NCBI GenBank assembly: GCA_032358165.1
Contig: JAALGY010000061.1
Coordinates: forward strand, 682,001-746,000
Length of the DNA: 64,000 nucleotides
Direction of reading: 5' to 3'
Source of the DNA: Diplosphaera chodatii
Lineage: Eukaryota; Chlorophyta; Trebouxiophyceae; Prasiolales; Stichococcaceae
Shown here one piece after another: positions 1-12,883 of the stretch (the stretch's first letter is position 1; each line of letters starts with the position of its first letter). The translations under genes and the position numbers were made by a program. The notes beneath the pieces were generated by a model. It was not told where the DNA came from. It made no database searches and saw only the letters and a list, made by a program, of their open reading frames with translations.

Positions 1-378
1 GACTGTTTACCTGTATGTAGGACGGCACACGCAAGATGCGGGAACAAAGGTGCTGTGCATGTCCACATGCATGCGATTGACAGCAACGGGGGTTCCTTGT
101 CATAAACCCCCCTTGCATGCTGCGCGTGATATGCCATCGCAGGTTGGGACTGTTCTCCTTGGTTCCGTGCGTCACATTCTACTGTCTTCCCTTTGATCTA
201 TCACTGCCTGCAAAGGACATTCGGCGTCACGGCAGCGACGCAGAGAACCTCGCCTGCTTCAACACTGCTGCAGAGTGTTCAGTCTCGGATGCATCCTTGG
301 GGCTCTTGAAGTCATGGCCCTCGGCATGCTAATCAGCTAGGACAGTGGTCTGGCACTGGTAGCCTGCCACCCAACATC
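1..378. other. 5' flank of the ERCC6L2-like gene
   Basis: No recognisable gene. A 71-codon open frame at 117-332 resembles no protein family I know. The stretch probably holds the promoter and 5' UTR of the gene starting at 379, but I see no clear TATA box or other core element. Confidence 0.4.
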
Positions 379-3300
379 ATGTCGGATTTTGACGCATTGT
401 TCAAGCCGGTGAGGCTGCTTGCCAGTTGCCTGCGCCTCTGCCCACGCCCAAGTAGAGTCCCACTTGCTGACGTCTCATCTTTCACATCCAGAAGCCTAAG
501 CTCAAGGAGCGCATGCAGACGCTGATGCAGCCCCGCAGCGCTTCAGCAGTGTTGGACTCGGCAGCGACAGCGTCAGCTGGCAGTGCCGTTCAACCTAGTA
601 TGGCTTTGGGACATTCAGCAGCCACCAGCATACCGCCGCCTGCAGCTGCACAAGGCTGGACTGCGAAGAGCAGGCCGGCTGCCAGGACCGCCTCTACAAA
701 TGCCATCGTGTCAGGCGGTGCAGCAGCGGTAGACACACAGGCATCTTCGCAGAGGCTTGACGCCTACACCTCCGAGTTTGCCTGGATGCGAACGCTGCCG
801 GCACCGGCACCTGCAGAAGCGCCGCCACCCGCAACAGTAGCGCCGGAACAGTCCACAGCGCAGGGTGTCCGTGCGCAGGCAGCCATGGTCAGCCATGATG
901 ATGGTGAGCTGATGATCGGCAAATGTCGCCCTGGCGTGGAGCATGTATGCAGAAATACCAGGATCACAAGCTGTCCAGACGCCTGCATCATCAAGTATCA
1001 TGAACCTTTACAGCTGTGGTCCAGTGATGCCCTACTCAACTGATATACAGGCGATGAGCTTTGGGACATGGAAGTCGAGCCTGGGCCACGGCGCTCAGGC
1101 AGAAGGCAACGCAGCAACACAGCCGTCTCTGGCGCTGGCCGTGCGCAGTCCGAGGTCGTCCCACCAGATTTGGCAGATGTGGCAGCTGTGTCAGCGGCAG
1201 CAGCCACCAGCACTAGCGGCGCAGGCAACCCTGCACGGGACGGTCCCTCAAATGCGGGCGGCAGCGGCAGCAGGGGACCCCAGTCCCGAAAACGCAGTGC
1301 GCCAGAGGGCCGGACTGCAGGTGAGCGACTGGCGCAGCAGCTGCGTGGCCGCGGCCGACCAGCTGCACGCAACGGCAACAGCAATTTTCCCAGCCCACCA
1401 GCAGCACGCACATTGGCAGCTGCTGAGGAGGTGACAATGCAAACTTGGTGGCTTTTTTGCATGAGCAGAAGTATGTGCTTTGTGTGCCATAAACATAGGA
1501 GTGTGCTTTCGAGCCTGACTGCTGATTGTCAGCATGCTACTGTTAGGGTACTCATTCTGTCCTGTGCGCTGAATCCAACTGGCGCCATTGTCCCTCAGGC
1601 GCAGCCAATCCTGGCAAATGCGCTACCAGCTGGGCCCCATGAGCCGCTGCGCCTGCGTGGCGACTCCTCTGGCAACCTTCTGCAGCCTGAGGATGAAGCA
1701 GCCACCACAGATGAGGAGGTGCTGACTTGCTGCTCGTGCGTCTCCCTCGTCTTCACCTTGATCAGCCAGCAGGCTGTGGTTGCGGCTGCAGTGCACTAAG
1801 TCGCCTTCAAGCCCCTCCTGTCATGCTGGCTCTGATCAGCCCAGTTTCACAGTTGCAGGGCGACGATGGCAATGACGCTCCCATCTGTGGCGCGGTGCCC
1901 GCGAGCATTGCGCAGTATCTGCGACCATATCAGCGCGAGGGCGTCCAGTTCCTGTGGAGGTGCAGCGCACGCTGCATGCACTGCATGAGACAGCACCTGC
2001 GGATGGCTGCATTTTGCAGGAGCGTCTGACTATCGGTGCATCAGCAGAAGTTCTGACAGCTGAAGATCATCGCATGGTTTGCTGTGCAGGCAGTACTGCG
2101 CGGGCAGGGGAGCGCTCCTAGCGGATGACATGTCAGTGCCGAGCACATCAGGCCACGCTGAAAACTGTCACAGGCTGGCTGTCTGCTCAACATCAACACT
2201 TGCGCACTCGCGATGCAGTCCTGTCTGGAACGTGTGCAGGGGCCTGGGCAAGACTGTGCAGACCATCGCATTTTTGTCGGCCCTGCTGGGCAAGTGTGGG
2301 TTTGGTGGTGGCCCGCACCCTGAACCTGACAGGGACCCGACCATTGAGTGCGCTCTTGCAACACTCCCATGCTGTCAGTACTCTTTGAGCGCTGACGCCA
2401 GTGCGCATGCAAGTCGTGACACTGTATGCCTTGCGTCTTTCACTGTACCCGAGAGGGTTCAGCTGGGTAGGTTCCACACTTCAGGGTGACCAATCCTGCA
2501 CGCAACCCATGCGAGCGGCAGCCCATCCTCATCGTCTGCCCTTCGAGCGTCATGTCGAACTGGCAGCGGGAGTTCTCCACCTGGGGTGAAAGCTCTTGCA
2601 GATGATAAGTCCCATCGTAGCTGCTGCCTGGCGTCTACGGAATATGTTTCCTCTATGATTGTGCTGCGGTTGTCAAAGGCTGTGTGGGATCATGATGGAA
2701 GTGCACGATATTGCAGGCTCTTTCAAGGTGGCCAAATACCATGGTGCATCCAAGGACACTGTGCTGTTCGGAGTCAAGCGTGGCGAGTACGAGGTGGGGT
2801 CTTACGATTGCAATGCCACACGTTCATTGCGCAGGATGTACAGTGACATGGCGTGCTATCCTACGATCAGCTCGGACGTCCGATCAGTCGAACCTTTGAT
2901 GCCTTTGTGTTGTAGGTCATGATCACGACATATGGCATGCTACGGAACAACGTAGAGGCGCTACTGGAGGTGCGTGCCCATGGGCTCGAGCCTGCAGGGC
3001 TTTCATGCTTACGAGCGAGCTGTGGAGTTGCTCCTCGCAGTGTACACACGTCAGCAAGGTGCTTGCAGGTCCCTTGGCACCTCTGCGTCTTGGACGAGGT
3101 GCACCTCGCAAAGAACGATGCATCACTGGTGACACAGGCTGCTATGCAACTGCGTACATGCTTCAGGTACATCAGGGCAGTCCTGCACAAGTGTTTAGCT
3201 GCACAGCCAACATCACTTGCTGCCTACTGGAAGCCATCACTGGCCATGTGCATGCACGGGTCTGAGATGATACTTCTCATCATGTTTGCAGGATCGGGCT

Positions 3301-6300
3301 TTCTGGCACAGTGATGTCGAACAACTACAATGAGCTGTGGTGTGTGACCTCACCAGCACCATATGCTACGTGTCCTGACATTCCTGCCTGTTATCCTCCT
3401 CATGCCACATTATCGCGACATTCTGCAGGACCATCATGAACTGGGCCAGCCCCAACTGCCTGGGCACTTGGGGTGACTTTAACAAATACTATGTGAAGCC
3501 TATGCAGGTACTTTGCGTATCTGTATTCAAAGCGCTGTGTCTGTCTAGTCGGACAGGCATTGAGCGTGTTGCTAGCTTGTTGCCGGGTGACTGATCCCGT
3601 ACTTCTGCACGTAGATCGGACAATCTGCAGACGCTGCGCCGGAGGAGGTCCTCCTGGTAAGCGTTTTGCTGGTGGCAGCATGCCAACAGGCGCCACCGGG
3701 AAGCCCCGCACTCGTCACGGTTGCAGCGTCCATTGTCAGACTGGCTGCAGGGTGCGTCCTGATGCCTGTCAACAATGTCACACTGCAGAAGGACGATCGG
3801 CTGAAGGAGCTGAACGCTGAGACGCGCAAGTGGCTCATTTGCCGCAAGAAGACGCTCATTGCAGATCAGCTCCCGAAGAAGATCGACCAGATCGTCTTCT
3901 GCGAGCTGTCTGCCTTGCAGATGCGTGCCTACAAGTAAGGAGATTGCATTCGTTGCCCCACATCAGGACAACTGCTCTGCTGCGCCCAGACGTGCGTCTG
4001 CACCAAGTCCCGGTGCCTTGTGCACCTCAGGCGTCTGGTCGTAACCCTGTGTCCTCTTGACTGGCTTCAGGCGGACCATCATGTCGCCGGACTACATCTA
4101 CATCCTGGCGAGACAGCCATGTGATTGTAGGTCAGGCGCCCGCCGCTCAGAATGCTGTTATGCTGACCTCCCGGTAGGTGCTGTTCTTCCTGCCATGCTC
4201 AATAGTATAGTGTCTACACGGAAAACTCAGCATACATGCAACACTGTTGGCCAAGAAGTACTCTCGCAAATGTCTGCGAGACGGATTGTATGGGTGCTGT
4301 CCTTGCATCAAGGTAAGTCAGGCAACTTGGTGACAGACATCCCTGTCTGCAGGGTAACGAGGATGATAGAGAGGAGGTGTGCACCCTCTGGCGGCACTAT
4401 CATATGTGCGATTGCCCTGATGAGCGGACCGTCACCAATCCCAAGGCACGGTACTCAGGCCTCTCAGTAACAATTTGAATTTGAGCACGCCGTCGTGCTG
4501 CGGGATCCTGTGATATACAATGCGCGATGTATACATTCTTCATGCATGCTGCAGGGCTGCAAATGGCATAAGCCGGATGGATGCCCACCTGAAACATTTG
4601 GATGCCCCTGGTGCCTCACTACGCCGGCACTGACGGTGCTGATCAACATAGCCAACCACCTTGAGCTCGTCAAAGGTACAACAGGCTTGTGTTGGTGGCA
4701 GCCCATCTCCGCATGCTGAACACTGAGAAGCCTTGCATTGCAATAAGACTGATGCTGTGCTGATGTGGACCGTGCTCCCCCACAGCTGACCCTAGTCTGG
4801 AGAAGACCGACCCGCGGAAGTTCCAGCGCAAGTATGAGTTGGCGCAGATGGTTCTTGGCAACGATGCTGCTGAGCTGGGTGAGCCGCCCTGTAGCAGCCG
4901 GCTTGCAAGCAGTGCCGTGCATGTGCTGAGACTACATGACAGCATGATGTCCTGTACCTTGAGGCAGATTGCCCGAGGGCAGAGTAGCAGGGCGGAGTTG
5001 GATGTGCGATGCAAGCTGATGTGTTTCTCGCTCATTCTTCACACAGGCGGGCTGGAGTCGGACCACCGCTTCCTGCGGAACATGAGCACTGCAAACTGCG
5101 GCAAGCTGGCAGCCCTGGAGCAGCTGCTGCTGCTGTGGAACCGGAAGCCGGACAACAAGGTCTGAACATGTGGTGGATGGTGCACTATTGTAAAGACAAC
5201 TGCTGACATCTGCACTACTGTTGCCGTGTGCGCTGGACAAATCCACAGGATAGCTTGCACGTGCCACCCATCGACTATACTGTGGATGTGCAGGTGCTGC
5301 TGTTCAGCCGTTCAGTGCGCATGCTAAGCATGGTGCAGGCATTGGTTACGAAGCATGGCTGGGCGTCTGAGTATCTCGATGGCTCAATACCTGAGGTGAC
5401 CGGCAAGGTCGCGGTGGTTAAAGACCACAAGGCTGTCGTTACATCGCCGGTCCACCTGTGGGCCCCAAGTAGCTTTGCTAGCTTTGTCTCAACCAACTCT
5501 GCAACCCTGTGCAGAGCCAGCGGCAGAAGAAGGTGGATGACTTCAACAATACCCCATCCACCTTCATATTCATGATCTCGACCAGGGCGGGCGGTCTGGG
5601 CCTCAACCTGACGTCTGCCAACAAGTGAGCATTGCCTTAGCTCGCTTCGTCAGCTTGCTAAGTGTGGCAGCGTACGCACTTCTGGGCATGGTATCAAAAC
5701 AGTTGGTGCTGTTGTGCATGCAGGGTGGTAATCATTGACCCATCCTGGAGTCCAAGCGATGATCTGCAGGTGCGGCGCTGCAGCTTGTCCTGTCATACAT
5801 AGGCTCACTTCAACCCGCCAGGACACGTGGGTTGCTCGTATATGATACGCAGCAGGTTGGTGGCGAACCCCACTGATCTTTCATGGGCAACATGCAGGCG
5901 ATGGACCGGGCCTTCCGCATTGGCCAGCGGCGCGACGTACACGTCTACCGCCTCGTCGCCACTGGCACCATCGAGGAGCCTATGTACAGCCGGCAGGTGG
6001 GGCCTGGCACCTGCACCCTGCTGCCACCACCAGCGGTGGAGTACCCATGCACGGGGCAAGCCAGTCAGGGGATCCCAGCCGGTGTTCACGCTGGTGTGGT
6101 GCCACGATGCACATGTTGAGCTGTCCTGCATCGAGCTGCCTGCTGCTGACCCCGCGGCAGGTGTACAAGCAGCAGCAGACCGAGATGGCCATGGAAGGCA
6201 CGCACCAGAAACGCTACTGGCAGGGTGCGTGCGTGGGGGTTTGCCACACTGTGAAATTGCCCACGATGTATGTGCGCATGCCAGGTCGGAATGACGTCGT

Positions 6301-8826
6301 CAGACCTGCTGCTGCTATGTGCTGCAGGCGTGCAGGACATGCGAGGCCGTCAAGGAGAGCTTTGGGGCATCGTAAACTTGATGTCCTTCTCTGGCGACAC
6401 CATCAAGACGCTAGACGTGCTCGATGCGCATAAGCAAAGGGTGTGCGACGCATATCCAGCTTCATGCGACTTGAGATGTGGAACAGTGTTTCATGAGTGA
6501 GCAAGCGTGGGTTGAGTCCTTCATTGCGTAGAGCAGGCTGTGCCGAGCGTTGGTACAGTTAGCTGGGCTTGCTGCTGCCTGCAAACTGTGTAGCGACATG
6601 CACTGGCTCAGCTTCTGCATGAAACTGATGGACCCCACGATGCTTGCAGGAGATGCACTACGAGATACGGGACTACGATCCACCTCCGGAGCTGGCAGCT
6701 CCTGCAGACCAGTCCGACCTGCTGGACGGCCGCCCCTCTCGTCGCAGAACTGGCCATGCTCAGGTTCGTCCTCTGAAGATGAGAGCTTGCCCGTGTGGTG
6801 GGGCAGGTGCGGAGATGCTTACATGGCCGTATGCCAAGATTTTGCAGTGAAAGGTGATGTACTCACCTTGCGATGCTGTAGCAAATGAGGTTTGCGAAGC
6901 TCATGCCGATGTATTGTGTCAGTCAATGTAGCTGTCTTATAAGTCTCCGCTGGTAGCATGTGCCAGCGCTACTGAGCGCATAGCTTGTCTGCAGGGATAT
7001 GACTCAACTGACGAGGCTGCCGATCTCAGTCTGATTGCACCACGGCCCCACACCATGGACAGCCATGCACCGGCGGCGCCTGCTGATGATACTATTGAGG
7101 ACGATGCAGGTGTGGTTACACCCGTAGATATGTCCAGATGAGTCCTACTGCAGACTAGGAATGCATGTCAATGCCAAGCGCATGCTGCTCTTGCCGCCGC
7201 CATTGCCCCGTATGTTTGGTGTGCTCAGCCTTCACATGCCCAGGTTTTGCACCATACTGCATAATGCAACATCCCGTGTCTCATCTGCAGCTGCGGCAGC
7301 TGTCAACACGAACGAAGACGAAGCGGACGAGCTTGCTGCTCTGGAGGTGACTCCCTAGCCCCGTGTCCTGCACTCTTATGGGCAACGAAGAGTCATGTAG
7401 CTCGCACATCAACAGCCCGACACATGCCCCTGGCTTTGTGTGCACCAAGCACAGCAATGCTTTGCCTCTAGCATTCCACCAGCTCCGTCGTCGCGCTTGA
7501 CGTGCTGCCTGACCTGCTGCCCTGACTTGCCGCTGCTGGCCCGCCCAGCTCTGCCAGGCAGGGCTCCCATTCAGCCTATTGGCGGTGTGCAGCTGCACAT
7601 GGCTGAGGGTGCCACAGCATCATCCTGCTGCACATGCGATGCCTATGTGGTAGCTGAGGTTGTTCGGGTCCTGTCACGAGCTACAAGCTTGGGTTGCCAG
7701 TCGGCAGGTTCAGAATAGCGCACAGAGGACGTGCCGTGTGCAGCGGCAGCACTTCAAGTCTTCAACCCCGGTCTGCAGGTTGCTGGCAGCGTGATGGGCC
7801 TGCACGCACACCACAACCTGCTGGGGCCCAGCGCCGCCGAGGATGCCGCGACTATGCGTGCGCGTGCTGCTGCAGCCGCTGAGGATCGTGCGATGCAGCA
7901 GCGCATGGCTGCCGCCGAAGCTGCTGGCTTCCAAGGTGAGTTGTCCATGCAGCCGTTCGTGTGGCATTGTGCAGCAATGCTCTTGGCAGAGACGGGTGCA
8001 GCTTTTGCAGAGGCACTCGCTCCCATGGTTGGCTGTTGACGGCCAAGTGAATTATGGTCCAGAGGCTGCATCTGCTCGTTGCTCATGCACAGGCGGCGGC
8101 ATGGGGACCGTGGCAGCACAGGACATTGCCACCGTCCCGCTGGCGCCGCCGCCAGCCGCGCCCCAGGGCTCGGCCCAATCAGCTGCAACTGCAGCCGCTG
8201 CTGGCGGCAGCACAGCTTGCACGGGCAGCGGCGGCGGTGCGGCCTCTGACCTACCTGATAGCGCCGCCAGCGGCAGCCAAGGACCACAGCAGCAGCAGCG
8301 TCCTGAAAAGCAAACCACACTGCGTGGGCTCGTGGGCGCCGCCAAGCCGCCCGTGCATGCCAGCACTGCAGACGCTGTCAACTCCGCTGCGGCCAGCGCG
8401 GGCACAGCCACAGCCAGCAGGGCAGCAGGCAGGAGCGGCAGCGGCGGCAGCGGAACCCTGGCTGCTGCGCGGCTAAGCGATCTGCCGCGGGGCGTCGTGC
8501 ACCAGCCAACGCACCCGGCGCTGGACGACGAGCGTGCCCTGCTGCCAGCCAACCGCAGCGGCAGGTGGTTTCGCTGCATGCAGACTGCCCTGCCTAGCTG
8601 CTGACACTTGCCGGGACCTGGTCAAGCGCGGGTGGCCCACACCATACCACAGTGCTTGTCTTGGTGTTGCTGCAGCAACGACAGCCCGATGACACTGACG
8701 GCGCTGGAGTCGCTGGCCAGCTGGCAGTGCATCTCGGTTGCTGAGGCTGCACGGCAGGTGCTGGCGCTGGATGTCGACGCCCGCATGCAGCTGCAGCGAG
8801 ACTATGCGCTGGTGCATAGCACCTGA
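379..8826 (+). CDS. ERCC6L2: SNF2-family DNA-dependent ATPase, ERCC6L2/SWITCH2-like
   Basis: Multi-exon Swi2/Snf2 ATPase. The ERCC6L2/SWITCH2 (CHR9) group acts in the nucleus in DNA repair and genome stability. The start is [10 protein letters not shown] (379-408); exons 492-903, 1051-1430, 1599-1718 and 1859-1959 follow in consistent phase. Helicase motifs in order are [13 protein letters not shown] (about 1920-1956), ADDM joined across an intron to GLGKT (about 2120 and 2252), ITTYGM (about 2923), LDEVHLAKN (about 3090), [10 protein letters not shown] (about 3298), LLFSRS and YLDGS (about 5300-5390), [15 protein letters not shown] (about 5578-5622), [15 protein letters not shown] (about 5728-5769) and [17 protein letters not shown] (about 5900-5950). 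The subgroup is set by VYKQQ followed by KRYWQG and [12 protein letters not shown] (about 6160-6380), the hallmark after motif VI in ERCC6L2. The tail is Ala/Gln/Ser-rich (8090-8570), and a short terminal exon (8676-8826) ends at TGA. Minor oddity: the usual Q of the TGTxxQN motif is S here. Individual tail exon borders are uncertain. Confidence 0.9.
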
Positions 8827-11800
8827 TGTGCACCGTCGCTCCGCACCATGTGTCAAGCAGCAGTGACTGAGCGGCCTCAGCCAATTCTTTTTGCCACAGC
8901 AGTAGGGAGTCAGGACGGCAGGACGGTGTGCGGCTGCAACAGCCGCACCAGTACTCTTGACATCCACATCTCTGTCAAGTGTGTGTTCAGGCTGATTTCA
9001 GTAGTATATATGCGCCCTTTACAGCAGCATCTTCACCCACGACACTGCTGCTTGTGTGGACGTTGCAGCGCATGCATGTGGAAATTCTGCTTCCGGACCC
9101 TACATAGACAAATCACTTTGCGACCGCAAGCTGCGCCTCGTAATCTGCATCTTGCATCATCGGGCTAATGACGCACGAGCTTAGCGTTTGGACGTTGACT
9201 CCAAATTCCCCAGGTTGCCTTTGCCCGTACAACGTACATCATATGTGTATTAGCACGTCGGCCCTGTTCAGCGTGATTCAAGATTTTCACGCCTAGTTGA
9301 GCGACTTGAGTTTGACAAGCAGCTCCTGCTGGCAGGCACACACGCACGTCTGACTTCTGCATGCTGGTAAGTGCGCATCCTGTGCATGTTGCCTAAGTAT
9401 GAAGTACGTGAGGTCGCGGTGATACACCAGATGGACTCCTTTTCTGTAGACACCGCAATTTTCTCACCACGAATGCATGGTTCGATGTGTTGTGAGCGCA
9501 GGCTGACAACTGCATGACACTGCGTTCATGCCGCAATGGCAAGGAAGGTGTCTGGTGGGGCGACAGCTGCAGCTGACTCCGAGGATCAGTTCGTTATTAA
9601 GGTTGTTTTGCAGCGCACGTCGGTCACGAATGTTTTATGTAACATGGTGCAGATGCACCCAGCTGCAGGTTTTGGCAATTCAGATGCGCCTCGCACGTGC
9701 AGGACCTCAAGCAGAGCTACCTGAAGAATGGCGCGCCTGCAATACCAAAGGAGGTCTGGGGCAAGCACTTTCCCTTAACAACGGACTGCACGCTGGTGAG
9801 CAGCACCGGCCAAGAGTGGGGTGGGAGGGTCACAGTGCGCCCCATGAAGATAGGGACTGCTTCCAGCTGGCGGGCTGAGATCACGACTGGGTGGCCGGCA
9901 TTTGTGCGCGACAACGGCATCGTCCTGGGCATGGACCTGCAAGTGGTGGTCTCCGCGCCGAACACCCTGACCATCACAGTGCTCCGGCGGCCTGAGGCGC
10001 CATCTGCCGCAGCACCCGCGTCAAAGGGGGTCAACAGCAGTGGCGCCGCCGTCAGTGGCCGAGACACAGGCACCTCGGCAGCCGCGAGCAGCAGGAAGCG
10101 CCGCAAGGCGGGCCCCCGTGCAGGCAGCGCACAGACGGGGGCAGAATGGCAGCAAGGCACGGCAGCCAATGCGCCCAGGGCTGCAGGCGCTGGTCAGTCA
10201 GCAGGTGCTGCAGCGGAACCTGCAGACGCACAGGCCAATGGGTCGGCAGCTGGCGCCAACAGTAGCAGCTCACCCGTGCTGCCCAGCAGCACGCAGCTTC
10301 TCGAACAGCCTGCAGCAGTGGATGAGTCGCCAGCTGCTGAGCAGTCACCCGGCCTTCTGAGCCGCCTGGCCAGGTCAATCAGCAGCTTGGAGCGGCAGCC
10401 GATGCAGCAGGTCACCTCTGCTGGCAATGCAGCTGCAGCGTTGCCGCCGCCTGGTGAGCGCCCAGCAGCTGTAGCCGAGGCTGCACGCACGCGGGTGGAC
10501 GCGTCAGGCACAGCATCTGCGGCCAGCCTGCATCCTAGCAATGCTCCCGCCTCAGCCCCAACCGCCATGACACAGGATGTGGCAGCAGCGGCTCTGCGCG
10601 TGCTAACAGAGGCAGCAGCTGCAGCTTCACGTGCACATGAACGGCAGCAGCAGACTGTGTCAACAGCCGACGGAGCTGAGGCCGCAGTCAGCAACGTTTC
10701 ATGTGAAACAAGTGCAGGCGCCGCAGCTGGCGTTGCTCAGGCAGTGGGTGCGGGCAACCCGGCAGCCAGCAGCAGAAGCGACGAGGCGAGCAAAGCTGCA
10801 GCCGCAGACCTGCCAGTGGGTGTGCAGCCAGCAGCTGCCAGCTCCCCCAAGTCGGTGGCCGTGACGTGTAACGGCGTGCCCGGCGTATTCCATGTCGCAG
10901 AGGAGGTCGTGGAGTGCCGGTGCTGCGAGTGCAACGCAAAGGTACAACGAGAGCTTCAATGCGGGTTCACGGCATGCCGTTTGTCATGCATGTGGCTGTG
11001 CCAGAAGAGTCCACGCCGTGTCGTGTGAGACGACTCTGCAGGAGCAGCACAGCTGGAGGGATGCCTTGCAGCAGTCTGCATGTCACTCCTCGCAGGCAGA
11101 GCGGGATGGGAAAGTAGTGTCCATGGCGCCTGAGGAGTTCGAGCGACATGCGGGCAAGGCTCATTGCCAAAAGTGGAGGTACACCCTACAAGTGGACGAC
11201 GGCAGCGGCAGCCCACAGTGGCTGGGCAACTGGCTGCGTGCTCGGGGCATCGTGCTCGCCTCTGATGGTACCGTTTATGACTGGCCCTTTCTCCGTGTGC
11301 ACACCTGATCACTCACGCGGGCTTGTGCACTTACTCACGATGCATGCATCGAGGTGCCATGGGGCCAAGCATGTTGCGCAGTGCGCTCAGACCAGGCCAG
11401 TGACTGTTCGCTTATGTACCCTGCAGGTAGACCCCGTCACAGGCGATGGCGCTAGTGATCGGCTAGTTGCCGCCAAAGATGGCACCAAGGTAAATTGCAT
11501 TGACCACACTAGTGTCGAAACCAATGCATCACTTGATGCAGTCATGGGACAAGCAGCCTCATGCGCTGTGGGTAAGTGATGCACCGTGCAAACATGCCAC
11601 TGCTACTCGTATACATATAGTAGGCATATGCAGTGGCTGCGTGCCGTGAGGATCATGTGCATTGCTGGTTATTTCCTGCACAGGTGAGGAGCGCAAGGGT
11701 CATGCCTCCTCAGCCTGCTTGGGAGTTGTGGCCGATCTGAATCGGAAGCAGGAACTGCTGACCGTCAAGTGGGACAGCGGCAGCCAACAGCTGCTGTCAC

Positions 11801-11841
11801 CCGAGGAGCTATGCCAGCTGGTCGGCCATGCCAATGCTCCG
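8613..11841 (+). repeat. tandem segmental duplication, copy A
   Basis: This unit contains the last intron and exon of the ERCC6L2-like gene, the spacer after it and the B3/SAND-like gene A down to the codons for GHANAP. It matches 11880-15189 in order and orientation, with long near-identical runs in the B3 exon (for example around 9877-9945 versus 13227-13296) and weaker similarity in spacers and Ala-rich linkers. Boundaries were set by eye where similarity stops and may be off by some tens of bases. Confidence 0.85.
8827..9535 (+). other. spacer between ERCC6L2-like and B3 gene A
   Basis: No gene recognised. It should hold the 3' UTR of the helicase gene and the promoter of B3 gene A. It is recognisably similar to 12093-12883, for example around 9130-9180 versus 12450-12510 and 9360-9425 versus 12698-12768, so it belongs to the tandem duplication. 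Confidence 0.6.
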
Positions 11842-11868
11842 GTACACACCTGCTTTCATGGCCATTGA
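9536..11868 (+). CDS. B3-domain / SAND-like nuclear protein, copy A (3'-truncated duplicate)
   Basis: The start is MARKVSGGATAAADSEDQF (9536), the same start context as copy B. The main exon (from about 9704 to 10939) opens with a plant B3-like domain: IPKEVWGKHFP, EWGGRVTVRP, then ITTGWPAFVRDN followed by GMDLQVVV and LTITVLRR. A KRRK basic patch and about 290 residues of Ala/Ser/Gln-rich linker follow. A Cys-rich module comes next: CNGVPGVF, ECRCCECNAK, then in the next exon (from about 11097) PEEFERHAGK, KWRYTLQV and WLGNWLRARG. This resembles SAND or TPL-binding modules. The last exon (from about 11684) has a Tudor-like stretch, GVVADLNRKQELLTVKWDSG, and the frame stops at 11868, just beyond the duplication boundary, so the later exons of copy B are missing. 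Small indels relative to copy B lie near splice sites, but an open frame can still be followed. The function is probably chromatin or DNA binding; the target is unknown. Confidence 0.72.
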
Positions 11869-11939
11869 GGGTGATGTGATTGGGTGCTGCAATGCACTGC
11901 CCACAGTATCAGCTCACTTCTGCCTCGGTGCTTGTGCAG

Positions 11940-12092
11940 CAACTGCAGCTCAATGACGCTGACTGAACTGGCATCATTGCAGCCGGCAGCGCGCATCGGT
12001 TGCCAAGGCCACGCGGCAGGTGCTGGCGTTGGACCAGGATGCTTGCATGCAGATAGATGCAGCGAGACTATGCGCTGGTGCATGGCACCTGA
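11940..12092 (+). pseudogene. duplicated, frame-disrupted last exon of the ERCC6L2-like gene
   Basis: This segment aligns base by base with the genuine terminal exon at 8676-8826. Both begin after a TGCAG acceptor, both encode SMTLT or PMTLT near the start, and both finish with the same run encoding a QVLALD segment and then an ALVHxT-TGA end. Indels here shift the frame, so the end that reads [12 protein letters not shown] in the real exon is out of frame. It has no upstream exons of its own, so it is a by-product of the tandem duplication and not a gene. Confidence 0.88.
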
Positions 12093-12883
12093 TGTGCATC
12101 AGCCAGAGCATGTGTTATGCAGTGGTGATTGAGCAGCATCGGCTTGTCATCGCCAACATAGCAGTAGGTATCAGGTCCCTGTGCGGCAGCCAAAGCTGCA
12201 CCATCTCTTTAGAGTATCTTCGACGTCCGCACCTTCTTTGTCGTCCTGATCAAGGTCCGATGCATGTTTAAGGCTGCAGATGTACTACATTGAGCGCAGC
12301 AAATACTATATATGCGGTGTTTCGTATGACATTCTGTTCAGCAAAGCGTGTCTTGGGTCACAGCCGCGCTGCGCTGGGTTGCATGAGCGCAAGGATGGTA
12401 ACCCCTGCTCTGGGATCCTGCGTAGATATACCTATTATGCAAGCATAAGCTGCACCTCGCAGTCTGCATCATGCATCATTGGGCCGACGGTGCGATGAGC
12501 ACGAGGTTGAGGCCGTGAGCGACTTTGAACTCAACTTCGAATCCCCGTGCAGGTTGGCCTTTGTGTCCGTCCAAGGACGTCCATATGCATATGTATGAGC
12601 ACACCAAACTGTGCAGGCTGTTTCGAATCATATGCCATCGCGATCGACTGTGATTCGACAAGCAGCACCTGCTGGCAAGTACGCGGCTGACTTCTGCATG
12701 CTGGTGCGTGCGCATTCCTGTGCATGTTGCCCAGGCATGAAGTGTGACAGATCACGGTGATACGCCGACATGTCTGAGTGCAACTTCCACGTGCAAATAG
12801 TCACACTGCCCCATCGCGAAACGCACGATCTGATGTGTCGTGAGCGTAGGCTGACAACTGCATGATTGTGCGTTCATGCCGCC
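12093..12883 (+). other. spacer upstream of B3 gene B
   Basis: No coding sequence recognised. The stretch is a diverged copy of 8827-9535 and probably contains the promoter of gene B. The bases just before the start codon (a GAGCG-AGGCTGACAACTGCATGA-like run) are shared with copy A. Confidence 0.55.

Noticed and set aside
8052..8579. 175-codon minus-strand Ala/Leu-rich open frame
   Set aside because: Antisense of the low-complexity tail of the ERCC6L2-like protein. Composition only, no motifs.
11257..11450. B3 gene A called as a pseudogene because of TAG codons after the exon at 11427
   Set aside because: The stops appear only with one choice of splice sites. Using the AG just before 11443 keeps an open frame, so pseudogene status is not shown.
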